This document shows, one piece after another, positions 15,554 through 24,411 of a DNA stretch of 64,000 bases. The number at the start of each line of letters is the position of its first letter. Position 1 is the first letter of the stretch. The position numbers and the translations under genes are program-made. Origin of the DNA: Streptomyces sp. Sge12 (GTDB taxonomy: Bacteria > Actinomycetota > Actinomycetes > Streptomycetales > Streptomycetaceae); NCBI RefSeq assembly GCF_002080455.1, contig NZ_CP020556.1:62001-126000 (forward strand), written 5' to 3'. A model generated the notes under the pieces. It worked only from the letters and a program-made list of their open reading frames with translations. It was not told the DNA's origin and did no database searches.

Positions 15554-18103
15554 ATGGCCGTTGTCCCGAACGGGCCGAACATGAGGACCGAGGGATCAGC
15601 TCAAGGGGTGCGGGTGGCAGGGAAGCCGGGACGTAAGTGGCGTGATCTGCCTACGACCACCGCCCCGGAGGTGCGCCGGCTCGCCGAGTTCCTGCGAGCC
15701 CGGGTGGACGAGTCCGGCAAGACCCTCAACGACCTCGCCCCCGCGGTGCAGAATGCCTCCTCGGTGATCAGCACCTATCTCGGCGGGAAGATCCCCACCC
15801 AGCGCTTCGTCACTGCCCTCGTCGCAGCGACAGCCCCGCCTTCGTTACGAGAGAAGCACACGGGTGAGGCACTGCGGCTGCTGGAAGCCGCGCTGCATCC
15901 GCCCCGCCGCCCGGCCGGCGGGGCGCAGGCCAGTCCCGTGCTGGGAGCTGTGGTCGATGTCGCTGCGGTCCAGGCCCAGCATCTGGAGACCTACGCGCAT
16001 CTGACGCGCGCGTTGGAGCAGCACAACGAGCTGCGGCAGGCGGCCGCGAACTCCGAGAAGCTGGTGTGGGTGCTGTACGGGATGGTGGGCAAGCTCCAGG
16101 AGCGCGTCACTCATCTCACCGCTGATCGGGACCGCCTCGGCAAGGGGTCCGAGGCCGCCGAACGCAAGCTCACCCGGGCGCTGGGACAGCAGGACCGCGC
16201 CGAGAGCGAGCTTGCCCGCGCCCGCGAGAAGCAGCGTGAAGCCGAGGAGCTTGCTGCACGGCTCCAGGAGAAGATCGACCACCTGACCGGTGAACTCGAC
16301 CGGCTCCGCCCCGACACCGCGCAACTGCCCGACCCCATGCATGTGCCGGCGGAGGGGGCTGCGGCCGGAGATGACCCTGAGGGCGACGACATCGAAGCCG
16401 CTTTGGCCAGGGCCGAAGCCGTGAATGACAGCGACAGCGACACCGTCGACCGGATCACCACCGAACTTGCCGACAACCCCGATGCTGTTCCGAACAACCC
16501 TGTGACCAGCCCGAACGGCCCAAACAACCCCGCCTTCCCAACCGACTTCCAACACCATCCCTCCAAGCTCGGCGTGGCCGGAGACCAGCGCGAGACCCGT
16601 GCCCCCTTCGCCGACATCGTGACGCCCTCGGCCGCCGGTCTGGGCCCTGACCACCCCGACACCCTCAGCGCCCGCCACAACCACGCCCACTGGACAGGCA
16701 AGACAGGCGACCCGCAAACAGCCCGCGACCTCTTCAGCGACGTCGTCACCGACCGCACCCGCGTCCTGGGCCCCGACCACCCCGACACCCTCACCACCCG
16801 CCACAACCACGCCCACTGGACAGGCAAGACAGGCGACCCGCAAACAGCCCGCGACCTCTTCGCCGACCTCGTCACAGCATCGACCCGCGTCCGGGGCCTC
16901 AACCACCCCGACACCCTCAGCGCCCGCCACGAGCAAGCCCGCATGACCGGCTTGACTGGCGACCCGCAAACAGCCCGCGACCTCTTCGCCGACCTCGTCA
17001 CAGCATCGACCCACGCCCTGGGCCTCAACCATCCGCACACCCTCACCACCCGCCGCGAGCACGCCTACTGGACGGGCGAGGCAGGCGACCCGCAAACAGC
17101 CCGCGACCTCTTCGCCGACGTCGTCACCGACCGCACCCGCGTCCTGGGCCCCGACCACCCCGACACCCTCACCACCCGCCACGAACAGGCTCGCATGACC
17201 GGCTTGACTGGCGACCCGCAAACAGCCCGCGACCTCTTCGCCGACCTCGTCACAGCATCGACCCACGTCCTGGGCCCCGACCACCCCGACACCCTCACCA
17301 CCCGCCACGAACAGGCTCGCATGACCGGCTTGACTGGCGACCCGCAAACAGCCCGCGACCTCTTCGCCGACCTCGTCACAGCATCGACCCACGCCCTGGG
17401 CCTCAACCATCCGCGCACCCTCACCGCCCGCCGCGAGCACGCCTACTGGACGGGCGAGGGAGGCGACCCGCAAACAGCTCGCGACCTCTTCGCCGACGTC
17501 GTCACCGACCGCACCCGCGTCCTGGGCCCCGACCACCCCGACACCCTCTCCACCCGCCACGTGCACGCGCTCTGGACAGGTGAGGCAGGCGACCCGCAAA
17601 CAGCTCGCGACCTCTTCGCCGACGTCGTCACCGACCGCACCCGCGTCCTGGGCCCCGACCACCCCAGCACCCTCACCACCCGCCACGAACAAGCCCGCAT
17701 GACCGGCAAGACAGGCGACCCGCAAACAGCCCGCGACCTCCTCGCCGACCTCGTCACAGCATCGACCCACGCCCTGGGCCTCAACGATCCGCACACCCTC
17801 ACCGCCCGCCACAACCACGCCCACTGGACGGGCGAGGGAGGCGAGCCGCAAACAGCCCGCGACCTCCTCGCCGACCTCATCACCGACCGCACCCGCGTCC
17901 TGGGCCCCGACCACCCCAGCACCCTCACCACCCGCCACGTACACGCCCGCATGACCGGCAAGGCAGGCGACCCGCAAACAGCCCGCGACCTCCTCAGCGA
18001 CCTCATCACCGACCGCACCCGCGTCCTGGGCCCCGACCACCCCAGCACCCTCACCACCCGCCGTTCCCTGACCTATTGGGACAGTCAGGGAGCTGTGCGG
18101 TAG
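15554..18103 (+). CDS. HTH/coiled-coil protein with 12 TPR repeats
   Basis: Up to 849 aa; the start could also be ATG 15590 or GTG 15611. Residues ~35-115 look like an XRE-type HTH (LNDLAPAVQNASSVISTYLG). Residues ~180-265 form a coiled coil (TRALGQQDRAESELARAREK). The C-terminal ~500 residues are 42-residue kinesin-light-chain-like TPRs with the signature LGPDHPDTLTTRH, then GDPQTARDLFAD: eleven regular copies plus one degenerate first copy. Such proteins usually act as scaffolds or regulators. No catalytic domain is fused. The tandem units are nearly identical at the DNA level, so copy number may vary. Confidence 0.75.
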   Translation: MAVVPNGPNMRTEGSAQGVRVAGKPGRKWRDLPTTTAPEVRRLAEFLRARVDESGKTLNDLAPAVQNASSVISTYLGGKIPTQRFVTALVAATAPPSLREKHTGEALRLLEAALHPPRRPAGGAQASPVLGAVVDVAAVQAQHLETYAHLTRALEQHNELRQAAANSEKLVWVLYGMVGKLQERVTHLTADRDRLGKGSEAAERKLTRALGQQDRAESELARAREKQREAEELAARLQEKIDHLTGELDRLRPDTAQLPDPMHVPAEGAAAGDDPEGDDIEAALARAEAVNDSDSDTVDRITTELADNPDAVPNNPVTSPNGPNNPAFPTDFQHHPSKLGVAGDQRETRAPFADIVTPSAAGLGPDHPDTLSARHNHAHWTGKTGDPQTARDLFSDVVTDRTRVLGPDHPDTLTTRHNHAHWTGKTGDPQTARDLFADLVTASTRVRGLNHPDTLSARHEQARMTGLTGDPQTARDLFADLVTASTHALGLNHPHTLTTRREHAYWTGEAGDPQTARDLFADVVTDRTRVLGPDHPDTLTTRHEQARMTGLTGDPQTARDLFADLVTASTHVLGPDHPDTLTTRHEQARMTGLTGDPQTARDLFADLVTASTHALGLNHPRTLTARREHAYWTGEGGDPQTARDLFADVVTDRTRVLGPDHPDTLSTRHVHALWTGEAGDPQTARDLFADVVTDRTRVLGPDHPSTLTTRHEQARMTGKTGDPQTARDLLADLVTASTHALGLNDPHTLTARHNHAHWTGEGGEPQTARDLLADLITDRTRVLGPDHPSTLTTRHVHARMTGKAGDPQTARDLLSDLITDRTRVLGPDHPSTLTTRRSLTYWDSQGAVR
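16596..18063. repeat. tandem 126-bp repeats inside the TPR gene
   Basis: About 11-12 in-frame units of 126 bp share long identical blocks such as GGCGACCCGCAAACAGCCCG. Divergence is far lower than expected for old TPRs, which indicates recent expansion or gene conversion. The pattern alternates two unit types, VVTDRTRVLGPDHP and LVTASTHALGLNHP. Confidence 0.85.
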
Positions 18104-18121
18104 TGCCCCGCCACGAGGGCG

Positions 18122-18214
18122 AGGGCAGAAATCCACACCGCCTGGCGCAAGGTCCAGCGCATTTACCAGAGCGCTGACCGAAACATCGACGACTCCTCGG
18201 GCCCCGACGCATGA
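18122..18214 (+). pseudogene. possible 3' remnant of a small gene
   Basis: The frame reads AEIHTAWRKVQRIYQSADRN then IDDSSGPDA and a stop at 18214. It has a protein-like composition but no start. It may be the tail of a gene cut off during the rearrangement that placed the TPR gene here. Confidence 0.25.
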
Positions 18215-18303
18215 GGTTGTCCAGGACTGATCACTGCCTTCGCCCGAAGACCTTCCTGCAAGTCAGGCACCCCGGCCGGTCTGCGGTTGCGCGGCCGCCT
18301 CGG

Positions 18304-19398
18304 TCAGGTAAGGCCGACGGAGGCGTTGTCGTCCCAGCCGTCTTCGCGCTGCATGTATCCGAGCAGGGAGCGGGAGTGGCGGGCCCAGCCCCCTTGGTCG
18401 GCAATGGCGATGCCGTCCTTGCCCTTCTTGCGGCCGGTGGAGGCGAGGCCGATGCGCAGGGAGTGGCCGGTCCAGGAGATCGGCACGCCGGCGCGGGCGG
18501 AGATGCGCTTGACGGCGCGGGTGACCGAGTCGGGGACCAGGCCGCCGGTGATGTGGCCGTGGCGGTCGATGCCGACGAAGGCCGGGGTGGAGGGGTCTGC
18601 CCAGCGTGGTCCGTGTTCGGCGACGAGCCGCTCGCGGTAGGTGGCGTAGGCGCGGACCGGGCAGATCTCCGGGTCCTGGGCGTAGCCGATCTTGGCGTTG
18701 CGGACGGAGTGCTTCGTCTTGCCGGTGAGGACGGCGACGACCAGGCCGCGCGGGTGCAGGGTGACGTCGCCCTTCTGGAGGCCGGCGGGGTCCTGGGAGC
18801 GCGAGGCGTAGTGGAAGCCGGTGAGGACGAGGGCCTTGTCCCGGTCCCCGGCGAGGGTGTCGGGGCAGGAGCGGGCGATGGCATACAGCCCCTCGACGTC
18901 GGCGCCGACCGCTTGGCCGCGGCCGCGCCGCTCCCCGGCCTGCAGCAGCTTGACCTCCAGGCCGGCCAGGGCCTTGCGGGCCGCGGCCTGGTCGTCGCCG
19001 CTGACGGCGACGCCCCGCTCGCGCAGGCCGATGACGGCGGCGGCGAGGTGGGTGTCGGCGGAGCTCGGTGCGTAGCCCCTCCCGTTCTGCTGGCCCTCGC
19101 GCAGCATCCAGGCCACGAAGGCGACCAGGGCGCCGCGGGAGCCCTCCCGGTCGGGAAGGCCGGCGGCGGCGCAGAACCGGGTCCAGACCCGCCACGACTT
19201 CTTGTAGGTGTCGACGGTGTTGTCCGGGACGATCGCCACGGCGATCGCGTCGGCGAGGTCCTCGGCGGCGGCCAGGCGGTGGGCGGCGTCGATGCCGTGG
19301 CGCTCGGCCCAGCGCTCGACGAGCCGGATCCGCTCGGCGGCCGCCGGGTCTGCCGCCTCGACGGCGGCCTCCCGGGCGGTCTCGGAGGCCAGGGTCAC
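18304..19398 (-). CDS. tyrosine recombinase
   Basis: A 364-aa protein from GTG 19398. The N-terminal SAM-like core-binding region (YKKSWRVWTRFCAAAG) is followed by the catalytic domain: Arg200 in HYASRSQDPAGL, His312-x-x-Arg315 in TGHSLRIGLAS, W338/H341 and the nucleophile Tyr348 in GGWARHSRSLLGYMQ. The whole R-H-R-(H/W)-Y set is visible. Its start overlaps the stop of the 157-aa partner gene (GTGA). A palindrome at 19962-19988 has the layout of a tyrosine-recombinase core site. It probably cuts and joins at that element or similar ones. Confidence 0.85.
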   Translation of the reverse strand: MTLASETAREAAVEAADPAAAERIRLVERWAERHGIDAAHRLAAAEDLADAIAVAIVPDNTVDTYKKSWRVWTRFCAAAGLPDREGSRGALVAFVAWMLREGQQNGRGYAPSSADTHLAAAVIGLRERGVAVSGDDQAAARKALAGLEVKLLQAGERRGRGQAVGADVEGLYAIARSCPDTLAGDRDKALVLTGFHYASRSQDPAGLQKGDVTLHPRGLVVAVLTGKTKHSVRNAKIGYAQDPEICPVRAYATYRERLVAEHGPRWADPSTPAFVGIDRHGHITGGLVPDSVTRAVKRISARAGVPISWTGHSLRIGLASTGRKKGKDGIAIADQGGWARHSRSLLGYMQREDGWDDNASVGLT

Positions 19399-19868
19399 GG
19401 GTGGGACCGGTCCCCGTCCAGGCTGCCGCGCTGCATGCCCTGGTCGGCCTGCTCCACGAACTCGGCGTGCTCCACGCACAGGTAGCGCAGGCGGTGCCAG
19501 CGCGGCCGGTAGTCGGGGTGGGAGGCGAAGCGCGATGCGGTGTCGATGAGCCGGTTCCACCGGAAGCCGAGGCCCTGGCGCAGGGTCTGCACCGGGCCGG
19601 GCTGCCCGGCGCGTCCCTCGGTGAGCACCTCCTGCCAGATGACGAGCTCGTCCTCGAGGTCGCGGCAGGCGGCGTCGGTGAGTTCGGCCAGCCGCTGGGC
19701 GGCCCACCGGGCGTCGGCGTCCTGCTCCTGGGCCGCGAGTTCGCCGAGGCGGGCCCCCAGGAAGCTCTGCAGGGGTTCGATGTCCGGGATGCGCAGGTCG
19801 TCGGAGAACTCCAGGACGGCGGCCGGGGCGAGCAGGTCGTCCACGGCCTTCAGGTGCCGGTCGGTCAT
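19395..19868 (-). CDS. hypothetical partner of tyrosine recombinase
   Basis: A 157-aa protein starting MTDRHLKAVDDLLAPAAVLE with GAAGGGG at good distance. It is helical, with motifs such as LTDAACRDLEDELVIWQEVL and RPRWHRLRYLCVEHAEFVEQ. No DNA-binding motif is obvious. It is translationally coupled to the recombinase, and the palindromic site lies ~94 bp upstream of its start. A role as accessory factor or directionality factor is inferred. Confidence 0.65.
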   Translation of the reverse strand: MTDRHLKAVDDLLAPAAVLEFSDDLRIPDIEPLQSFLGARLGELAAQEQDADARWAAQRLAELTDAACRDLEDELVIWQEVLTEGRAGQPGPVQTLRQGLGFRWNRLIDTASRFASHPDYRPRWHRLRYLCVEHAEFVEQADQGMQRGSLDGDRSHP

Positions 19869-19961
19869 CGGGGCCCCTTCGCAGGGTGCGGGTGCTCCAC
19901 GGGCGTTTCCCCTCCCTTGCCGACGCCCCGTCACGACCCGCTGTCGTGTCCCGGTTTGTCG

Positions 19962-19988
19962 CGTCGGATAAGGGGAGCTTATCCGACG
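19962..19988. other. palindromic candidate recombination core site 1
   Basis: CGTCGGATA and TATCCGACG flank the 9-bp spacer AGGGGAGCT. Two inverted 9-12 bp arms around a short asymmetric spacer is the layout of a tyrosine-recombinase crossover site. A second site with the same CGGATA/TATCCG inner arms and 8 of 9 spacer bases identical (in inverse orientation) lies at 26132-26164 beside another such recombinase. It could alternatively be an operator. Confidence 0.55.
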
Positions 19989-20087
19989 TGATGGAGGCCA
20001 CAGGACCTGTTCCAAGATTCTTTGACAGATCGCCACCGCGCCGAGCCCGAGGAGTGAAGGCTCAAGAAGCGAACCCGAGGAGTGACT

Positions 20088-21113
20088 GTGAGCTACATGC
20101 CGGCCAAAGACAGGGACGCAACCGCACTGCCCTCTGCGGTCTCGTTCCTGGGGACCCGACTGTTCCCGAAGACCGCCGGGGCGTACATCGACGTGGATCG
20201 TTCGTTCCTGGTACTTGGCACGGGGTCCTCACCGGTTCGGCGCCACGGGAAGACCACCACATCGCCGGCGCTCGGGATTTCCCTCATCGTCCAACTGCAC
20301 ACGTGCCCGACGGGGCGTTCGTGGCTCACCACGGTGGCCAGCCCCATCGCCGAACTGTCTGGCATCGACGGTGCGGGGCGTGCGCTGGCCGACCTCATTG
20401 CGCGTCCGGTGTCCCGGACGTCCAGCTTCTACATCCAAGTGGTCGCGGACACACTGCTGGTTTTTGGACTCCGGAGCCGCTTCGCGAATGCCCCGGAAGC
20501 GCGAGCAGAGGCTCGGGAGGCGGTGGCCGCAGCCCTCCAAGCCCGCAGGGCCATCCTGGAGTCCGTTGACGACATGGACTGGAGGCCGACGGTAGCGGCC
20601 TTCTCAAGTAGGTACCTGGGCATCGGCCGGGCCGACTGGCAGTGGCTGGAGGCTGTATCAACCGCCCTGCTCGGGAACTGGACCAGTGTCCTCGACACAC
20701 AGCCGCCGGATAGTGACGACACGTTGCACCATCTGCGCCAGGAAGCGCGCACGGTGCACCGGCAGCTGATGCCATTGGGGCAGCGCAAGGCCGGCCCTGG
20801 TCGGGTGTGGATGCTGGACTACCGATTCCAGTCCGGGGAGACACTCCACGAGCTGGTCGGTGGTTCGTACCGGATCGACGACGAGGCGCTGGCCTGGTAT
20901 CCGGACCGCCATGACGCCTGCGCCGTATTCGGCCGACTCCGAAAGGACGAGCAGCATGTAGCCCGCGCCTTCGCGCTCGGGGGCGGATCGTGGGCGGAGG
21001 CTGCAGCCGCCGCAGGGTTGCCCGCTCAGGCCGGTGAGCGCGTGATGCGCAAGCTCCGGCGGCTCGGCCTGCAGCACCAGCAGCGGTGGGCGACCTTGGT
21101 GCATGCCGCGTGA
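20088..21113 (+). CDS. hypothetical protein
   Basis: About 341 aa; GTG 20088 is favoured because GAGGAG lies at 20077-20082. It starts SYMPAKDRDATALPSAVSFL. The C-terminal region GGSWAEAAAAAGLPAQAGER, followed by VMRKLRRLGLQHQQ, looks like a helix-turn-helix. The rest was not recognised. The next tiny gene starts inside its stop codon (GTGA), so the two are cotranslated. Confidence 0.65.
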   Translation: MSYMPAKDRDATALPSAVSFLGTRLFPKTAGAYIDVDRSFLVLGTGSSPVRRHGKTTTSPALGISLIVQLHTCPTGRSWLTTVASPIAELSGIDGAGRALADLIARPVSRTSSFYIQVVADTLLVFGLRSRFANAPEARAEAREAVAAALQARRAILESVDDMDWRPTVAAFSSRYLGIGRADWQWLEAVSTALLGNWTSVLDTQPPDSDDTLHHLRQEARTVHRQLMPLGQRKAGPGRVWMLDYRFQSGETLHELVGGSYRIDDEALAWYPDRHDACAVFGRLRKDEQHVARAFALGGGSWAEAAAAAGLPAQAGERVMRKLRRLGLQHQQRWATLVHAA

Positions 21114-21262
21114 GCACCGCATCCGCACTGGCCTGGGCAGCGCTGCCGGAGTTCCTCGGCAGCCTCACCGCCGGCCTCGTCATCGTGGGCACGACCTGGC
21201 TCACCCGCCGAGTCCAAACCGTCCGCCGCCTCCGCCGGGGCGAGGATTCCCGCTGCCCGTGA
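21110..21262 (+). CDS. 50-aa membrane protein coupled to preceding gene
   Basis: A GTG at 21110 overlaps the TGA of the 341-aa gene. The protein has one hydrophobic segment, LGSLTAGLVIVGTTWL, followed by an Arg-rich tail (TRRVQTVRRLRRGE), typical of a single-span protein with a positive cytoplasmic end. Function unknown. It may anchor or modulate the product of the upstream gene. Confidence 0.5.
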   Translation: MSTASALAWAALPEFLGSLTAGLVIVGTTWLTRRVQTVRRLRRGEDSRCP

Positions 21263-21343
21263 GCAGGCCCAGTCAGGAAACGGGCAGAGGCTCACGCCGG
21301 TGGTTGCTCCGCGGCCGCGCGGGCCGGAGCCGGCCGGCGGAGC

Positions 21344-21600
21344 AGGGGGCTGCGAGCAGCCTTCTGGAAGCTGCCCGGAGGGCGGGAACGTCCGTTCCTC
21401 GTGCCGCGCTCGACGACTCCGCCCACCGGACGATCGTGCGGGAGCAGAGGGTGACACCCACACAAATCCAGGATCCAGCCCGAAACCTGCCCCGTGCCCA
21501 CGTCCCGACCGACCTGCTGACCGGGCGTCGACCGGGCCTGCGGCGAGAATCGGGGGCCGCCCCCGGCCGTAGGTCGTGCAGGAGGCCCCGTACCTGCCCA
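21344..21600 (+). pseudogene. direct repeat copy B: detached C-terminal fragment of the 530-aa gene
   Basis: The frame reads AASSLLEAARRAGTSVPRAA and continues RNLPRAHVPTDLLTGRRPGL. It duplicates the C-terminus of the protein at 13427-15019 and also shares ~60 bp beyond its stop. No start or N-terminal part is present. It is the downstream member of a direct repeat bracketing 15.1-21.3 kb. Confidence 0.75.
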
Positions 21601-21860
21601 CTAGGCGGCGGGGTGCTCGGCGACGTCGACTACGGTCCCGTCCGGGCATACGATCATGGTTCAGGGGCGCCGTCCCTCGACAATCAGCACGTCGCCTTCA
21701 TGCTCATCTTCAGCATCGCTCAACACGCCGCGCAGTGCGCCTCGATGGGAGCGTCCGGGAGCAGTGCCAGGTCGGCGAGCACGATCCGGTCCGGGGTGCG
21801 TGCCGGGCGCGGCAGGTCCGGCTCCCACCCGGCGACGAAGTGGGGGCGGTGTGCTCGGCC
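21601..21860 (-). pseudogene. remnants of a small-gene cluster
   Basis: On the minus strand three short protein-like frames follow one another. The first is FVAGWEPDLPRPARTPDRIV, ending PIEAHCAAC and a stop near 21721. The second is LSDAEDEHEGDVLIVEGRRP from an overlapping GTG. The third is MIVCPDGTVVDVAEHPAA, ending about 21601. The overlaps and composition suggest the tail of an operon whose upstream genes are gone. No family was identified with confidence. Confidence 0.3.
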
Positions 21861-21905
21861 TCTATGCCCTGCCTACACGGGGGTTATGAGGGCTACGATT
21901 CCTGC

Positions 21906-22382
21906 ATGGCAAACGACGTGGTGTTCCATAGGTCGGCGACGGTAGCGATTGAGCGGTCCATCTTCGGAGTGGACGAGAACCGTTATCCGGGCGAGGCGGA
22001 TCGCCCCTACTGGGTCGATCTTCCGATGGACCGCGAAGAGCCAGTCCGTGTAGGGCTGAGCATGCTCCGAGTCGTGAGCCGCTCGGGAACCCATGATGCG
22101 CAAGTCACCATCGAGGTTCGTCACCGACCGAGCCACCTGAATGAATCCGACTTCGAATTTCTTGGCGAGTGGGCTTACCGAAGCAGCAGCGGCAGGGCAT
22201 GTGTATTCAATATCGATGGGCCGATCTTGCCATTTGAGCTCGAGCCCAACAGTGAGTACAGGTTGCACATTTGGCGCAGCCATGCAGGGGCTAGAGAACT
22301 GCAGGATTCCACACGCTCTATGACAGAACCTGAAGAATACGTAATCCAGTTCTGCTCCGAAGTTGCTCTCATGGAGTCCTGA
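21906..22382 (+). CDS. hypothetical protein, candidate inhibitor of the neighbouring nuclease
   Basis: A 158-aa protein (MANDVVFHRSATVAIERSIF) of visibly lower GC than its surroundings. It is predicted to be beta-rich, with VFNIDGPILPFELEPNSEYR then LHIWRS near residues 100-125. No signal peptide, so cytoplasmic. It is convergent with the secreted NucA/NucB nuclease gene 140 bp away. In Bacillus, NucA is paired with the small inhibitor Nin/ComJ; the size, fold class and position here suggest a comparable immunity role. That is inference, not a recognised motif. Confidence 0.6.
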   Translation: MANDVVFHRSATVAIERSIFGVDENRYPGEADRPYWVDLPMDREEPVRVGLSMLRVVSRSGTHDAQVTIEVRHRPSHLNESDFEFLGEWAYRSSSGRACVFNIDGPILPFELEPNSEYRLHIWRSHAGARELQDSTRSMTEPEEYVIQFCSEVALMES

Positions 22383-22523
22383 GGCGGCTGCCGTCTATTA
22401 CTATCGGACGACAGCCGCAAGGCAGACGAATACACCCTTCGGACTAGCCAGAACGCGAGTTCACAGCTCTGGGTGCGCTTCGCTCGGAGCCATCAGACGT
22501 AAACTGCCAAGGCTCTCTCAATT

Positions 22524-24242
22524 TCAGGGCGACGCCCACTTCTGATTCGGATTACCCGTGCATGAGTAGAGCATGACAGGCGTTCCATTCGCTGTACCCC
22601 AGGCTGTCACATCCATGCACAATCCGCTTGGAATGTGAACAATGGATCCCACGATCGTGGGATGCCGTCCCCACTTTTGACTAGGGCCGCCGGTGCACGT
22701 CTTCGCGGTCAAAGGAGTTCCACTCGCACCGCTACCGGCGTCAACGCAGTTGCCGAACACACGCAATTCGCTATCATCGTTAACGTAGAAATCCTGATTC
22801 GCCCCGCCCCAGTGGCTCCAGAGCTGAACTGCCGCACCCGAGCGGAAATTCTGCACATCCATAGCCATCTTCGCTGGCAGCGCATGCTGAGCAATGGCGC
22901 TACCAATTCCCAACTTGCCGCCTGTTTCGATTAGCACCTGGAATGCGTCACCATCGAGAATGCGATCTTGCCCGTACCACTTACCCAGCGCGCCGCCAGC
23001 CTTCGAATTATGCGACTGTGGGACATACCGGACCGAGAAATTCCGATCCCCCAAACCAGCACCCTCCTTCGTGGAAGCGAAAGGAAATTCATCACATTCG
23101 TGGGTGGCGTCAACTTTAGGGATACTGGCACATGCCGCATCTTTCGCAGCCCTGTTATTCTTCTGAATTTGGTCAGATTGCGCATTGAACGCTGGATAAT
23201 TCCGATGAAGTACCGTATTGCTCCAAATTTCCCCCGGTATCTTCTTGGGGGTGCTGATCCAGGGTTCTGTGCCATCAGGATTCTCTAGAGCGTAATACAC
23301 ATGCTCAGCCACTCGGCTGAGCTCTTTATTGTTGTAGTCATACGTGAGATTGGGGGTGACCCAGCTGAAGATGGCCCCCTTGGTGCCGTACGGCGCAAGG
23401 TAGGCGGCTGAATCGAAACGCATTTCAATGGGCACACTGTTGCTGTAGTCCGTAGCCCCCTTAGTGGCATCCACCTTGTATGAGCTGCGGACCTCACACG
23501 AAGCCTTTTTGTCTATGCGACTCTGATCTCCCCAGCTCTCGGGGCTTTCCGCCTCGTAGTAGACATACGTATCGTTCCAGGTGGCCACGGGCTCCTTGTA
23601 TGAAGTTGAGGAACCGAAAGTTGCTCCGCAACCGCGACCTGGATCACTACTCACACTCATCGTCATGTTGGCGCCCGACCCAACGCCAAATATTCCACTG
23701 GCAACGACTTCGGTTACCTTGACATGAATTCGACCCAAGCGGGCGTCACCCACGGACAGACCAACTTCCGTCTCTCGGAAGCGAACCTGCCCTTCTACCC
23801 GCCCTTGCCCATCGAGCTTCGTGGCCGTGTTGTAGCCCCATCGGCAGAAATTGAAGCGATTTACCACGTCTCCCTTGGGGTGATGCCCCTCGGTATTAGC
23901 GTTGCATGCCGCAAAGTCGATAGTCCCGTCAGATTTAACGAGCGATACCTGATTTCCATCGGTAATGCTCGATTTGTAACTTGAACCGCTCTCGAGCAGA
24001 GCTCGCTCCCTCTCTTTTGGGTCCATGAGAGTCGGCTTAATGGGCTTTTCCGACGAGGGGACGAGACTTGACCGAGGCGGCAACGCGCGATACTGGGAGC
24101 CAACCGCTACCAACGGCGTCTCAATATTGCTTCGCGCCCAGACCGTAGAGCCCGGTGCCCGGTCTGCCGCTGAAGCCGGCGGCGAGGACAGAGCGACCAG
24201 AGCCAGCATCAGCCCTATCGCTGCCGAAATCGGGCGTTTCAT
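22524..24242 (-). CDS. secreted NucA/NucB-type nuclease with ricin B lectin domain
   Basis: A 572-aa protein with a signal peptide (MKRPISAAIGLMLALVALSS, cleavage near ASAADRA). A long unrecognised middle region follows. Near residues 395-410, HECDEFPFASTKEGAG is the signature of the NucA/NucB DNA-degrading family. The C-terminal ~125 residues form a ricin-type beta-trefoil with QxW-like repeats (GGPSQKWGRHP, GNPNQKWASP). It is probably exported to degrade extracellular DNA or act on other cells, with the lectin giving glycan binding. GC content is clearly lower than in neighbouring genes, which indicates recent acquisition. Confidence 0.75.
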   Translation of the reverse strand: MKRPISAAIGLMLALVALSSPPASAADRAPGSTVWARSNIETPLVAVGSQYRALPPRSSLVPSSEKPIKPTLMDPKERERALLESGSSYKSSITDGNQVSLVKSDGTIDFAACNANTEGHHPKGDVVNRFNFCRWGYNTATKLDGQGRVEGQVRFRETEVGLSVGDARLGRIHVKVTEVVASGIFGVGSGANMTMSVSSDPGRGCGATFGSSTSYKEPVATWNDTYVYYEAESPESWGDQSRIDKKASCEVRSSYKVDATKGATDYSNSVPIEMRFDSAAYLAPYGTKGAIFSWVTPNLTYDYNNKELSRVAEHVYYALENPDGTEPWISTPKKIPGEIWSNTVLHRNYPAFNAQSDQIQKNNRAAKDAACASIPKVDATHECDEFPFASTKEGAGLGDRNFSVRYVPQSHNSKAGGALGKWYGQDRILDGDAFQVLIETGGKLGIGSAIAQHALPAKMAMDVQNFRSGAAVQLWSHWGGANQDFYVNDDSELRVFGNCVDAGSGASGTPLTAKTCTGGPSQKWGRHPTIVGSIVHIPSGLCMDVTAWGTANGTPVMLYSCTGNPNQKWASP

Positions 24243-24411
24243 TTAAATTCCCCCCAATTGTTTCCACAGTGATCAACTTGCGAAACATAGCAACTCCGAG
24301 TGGGGAAGGGGCGTCGGGTGCCATGGGTCAGGGTGGTGCGGCTCTCCTCCGTTCTGGCCTTCGGCGGGGTGCCGACTGGGAGGGCGAGGATCTGAACGGA
24401 CCACGAAGTAG

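Noticed and set aside
16596..18063. CRISPR-like array suggested by regular repeats
   Set aside because: Units are 126 bp, in frame and encode TPRs with no unique spacers.
15845..18136. 763-codon minus-strand open frame opposite the TPR gene, with apparent repeats
   Set aside because: The repeats simply mirror the 126-bp coding repeats of the plus strand. The plus-strand reading has clear TPR signatures.
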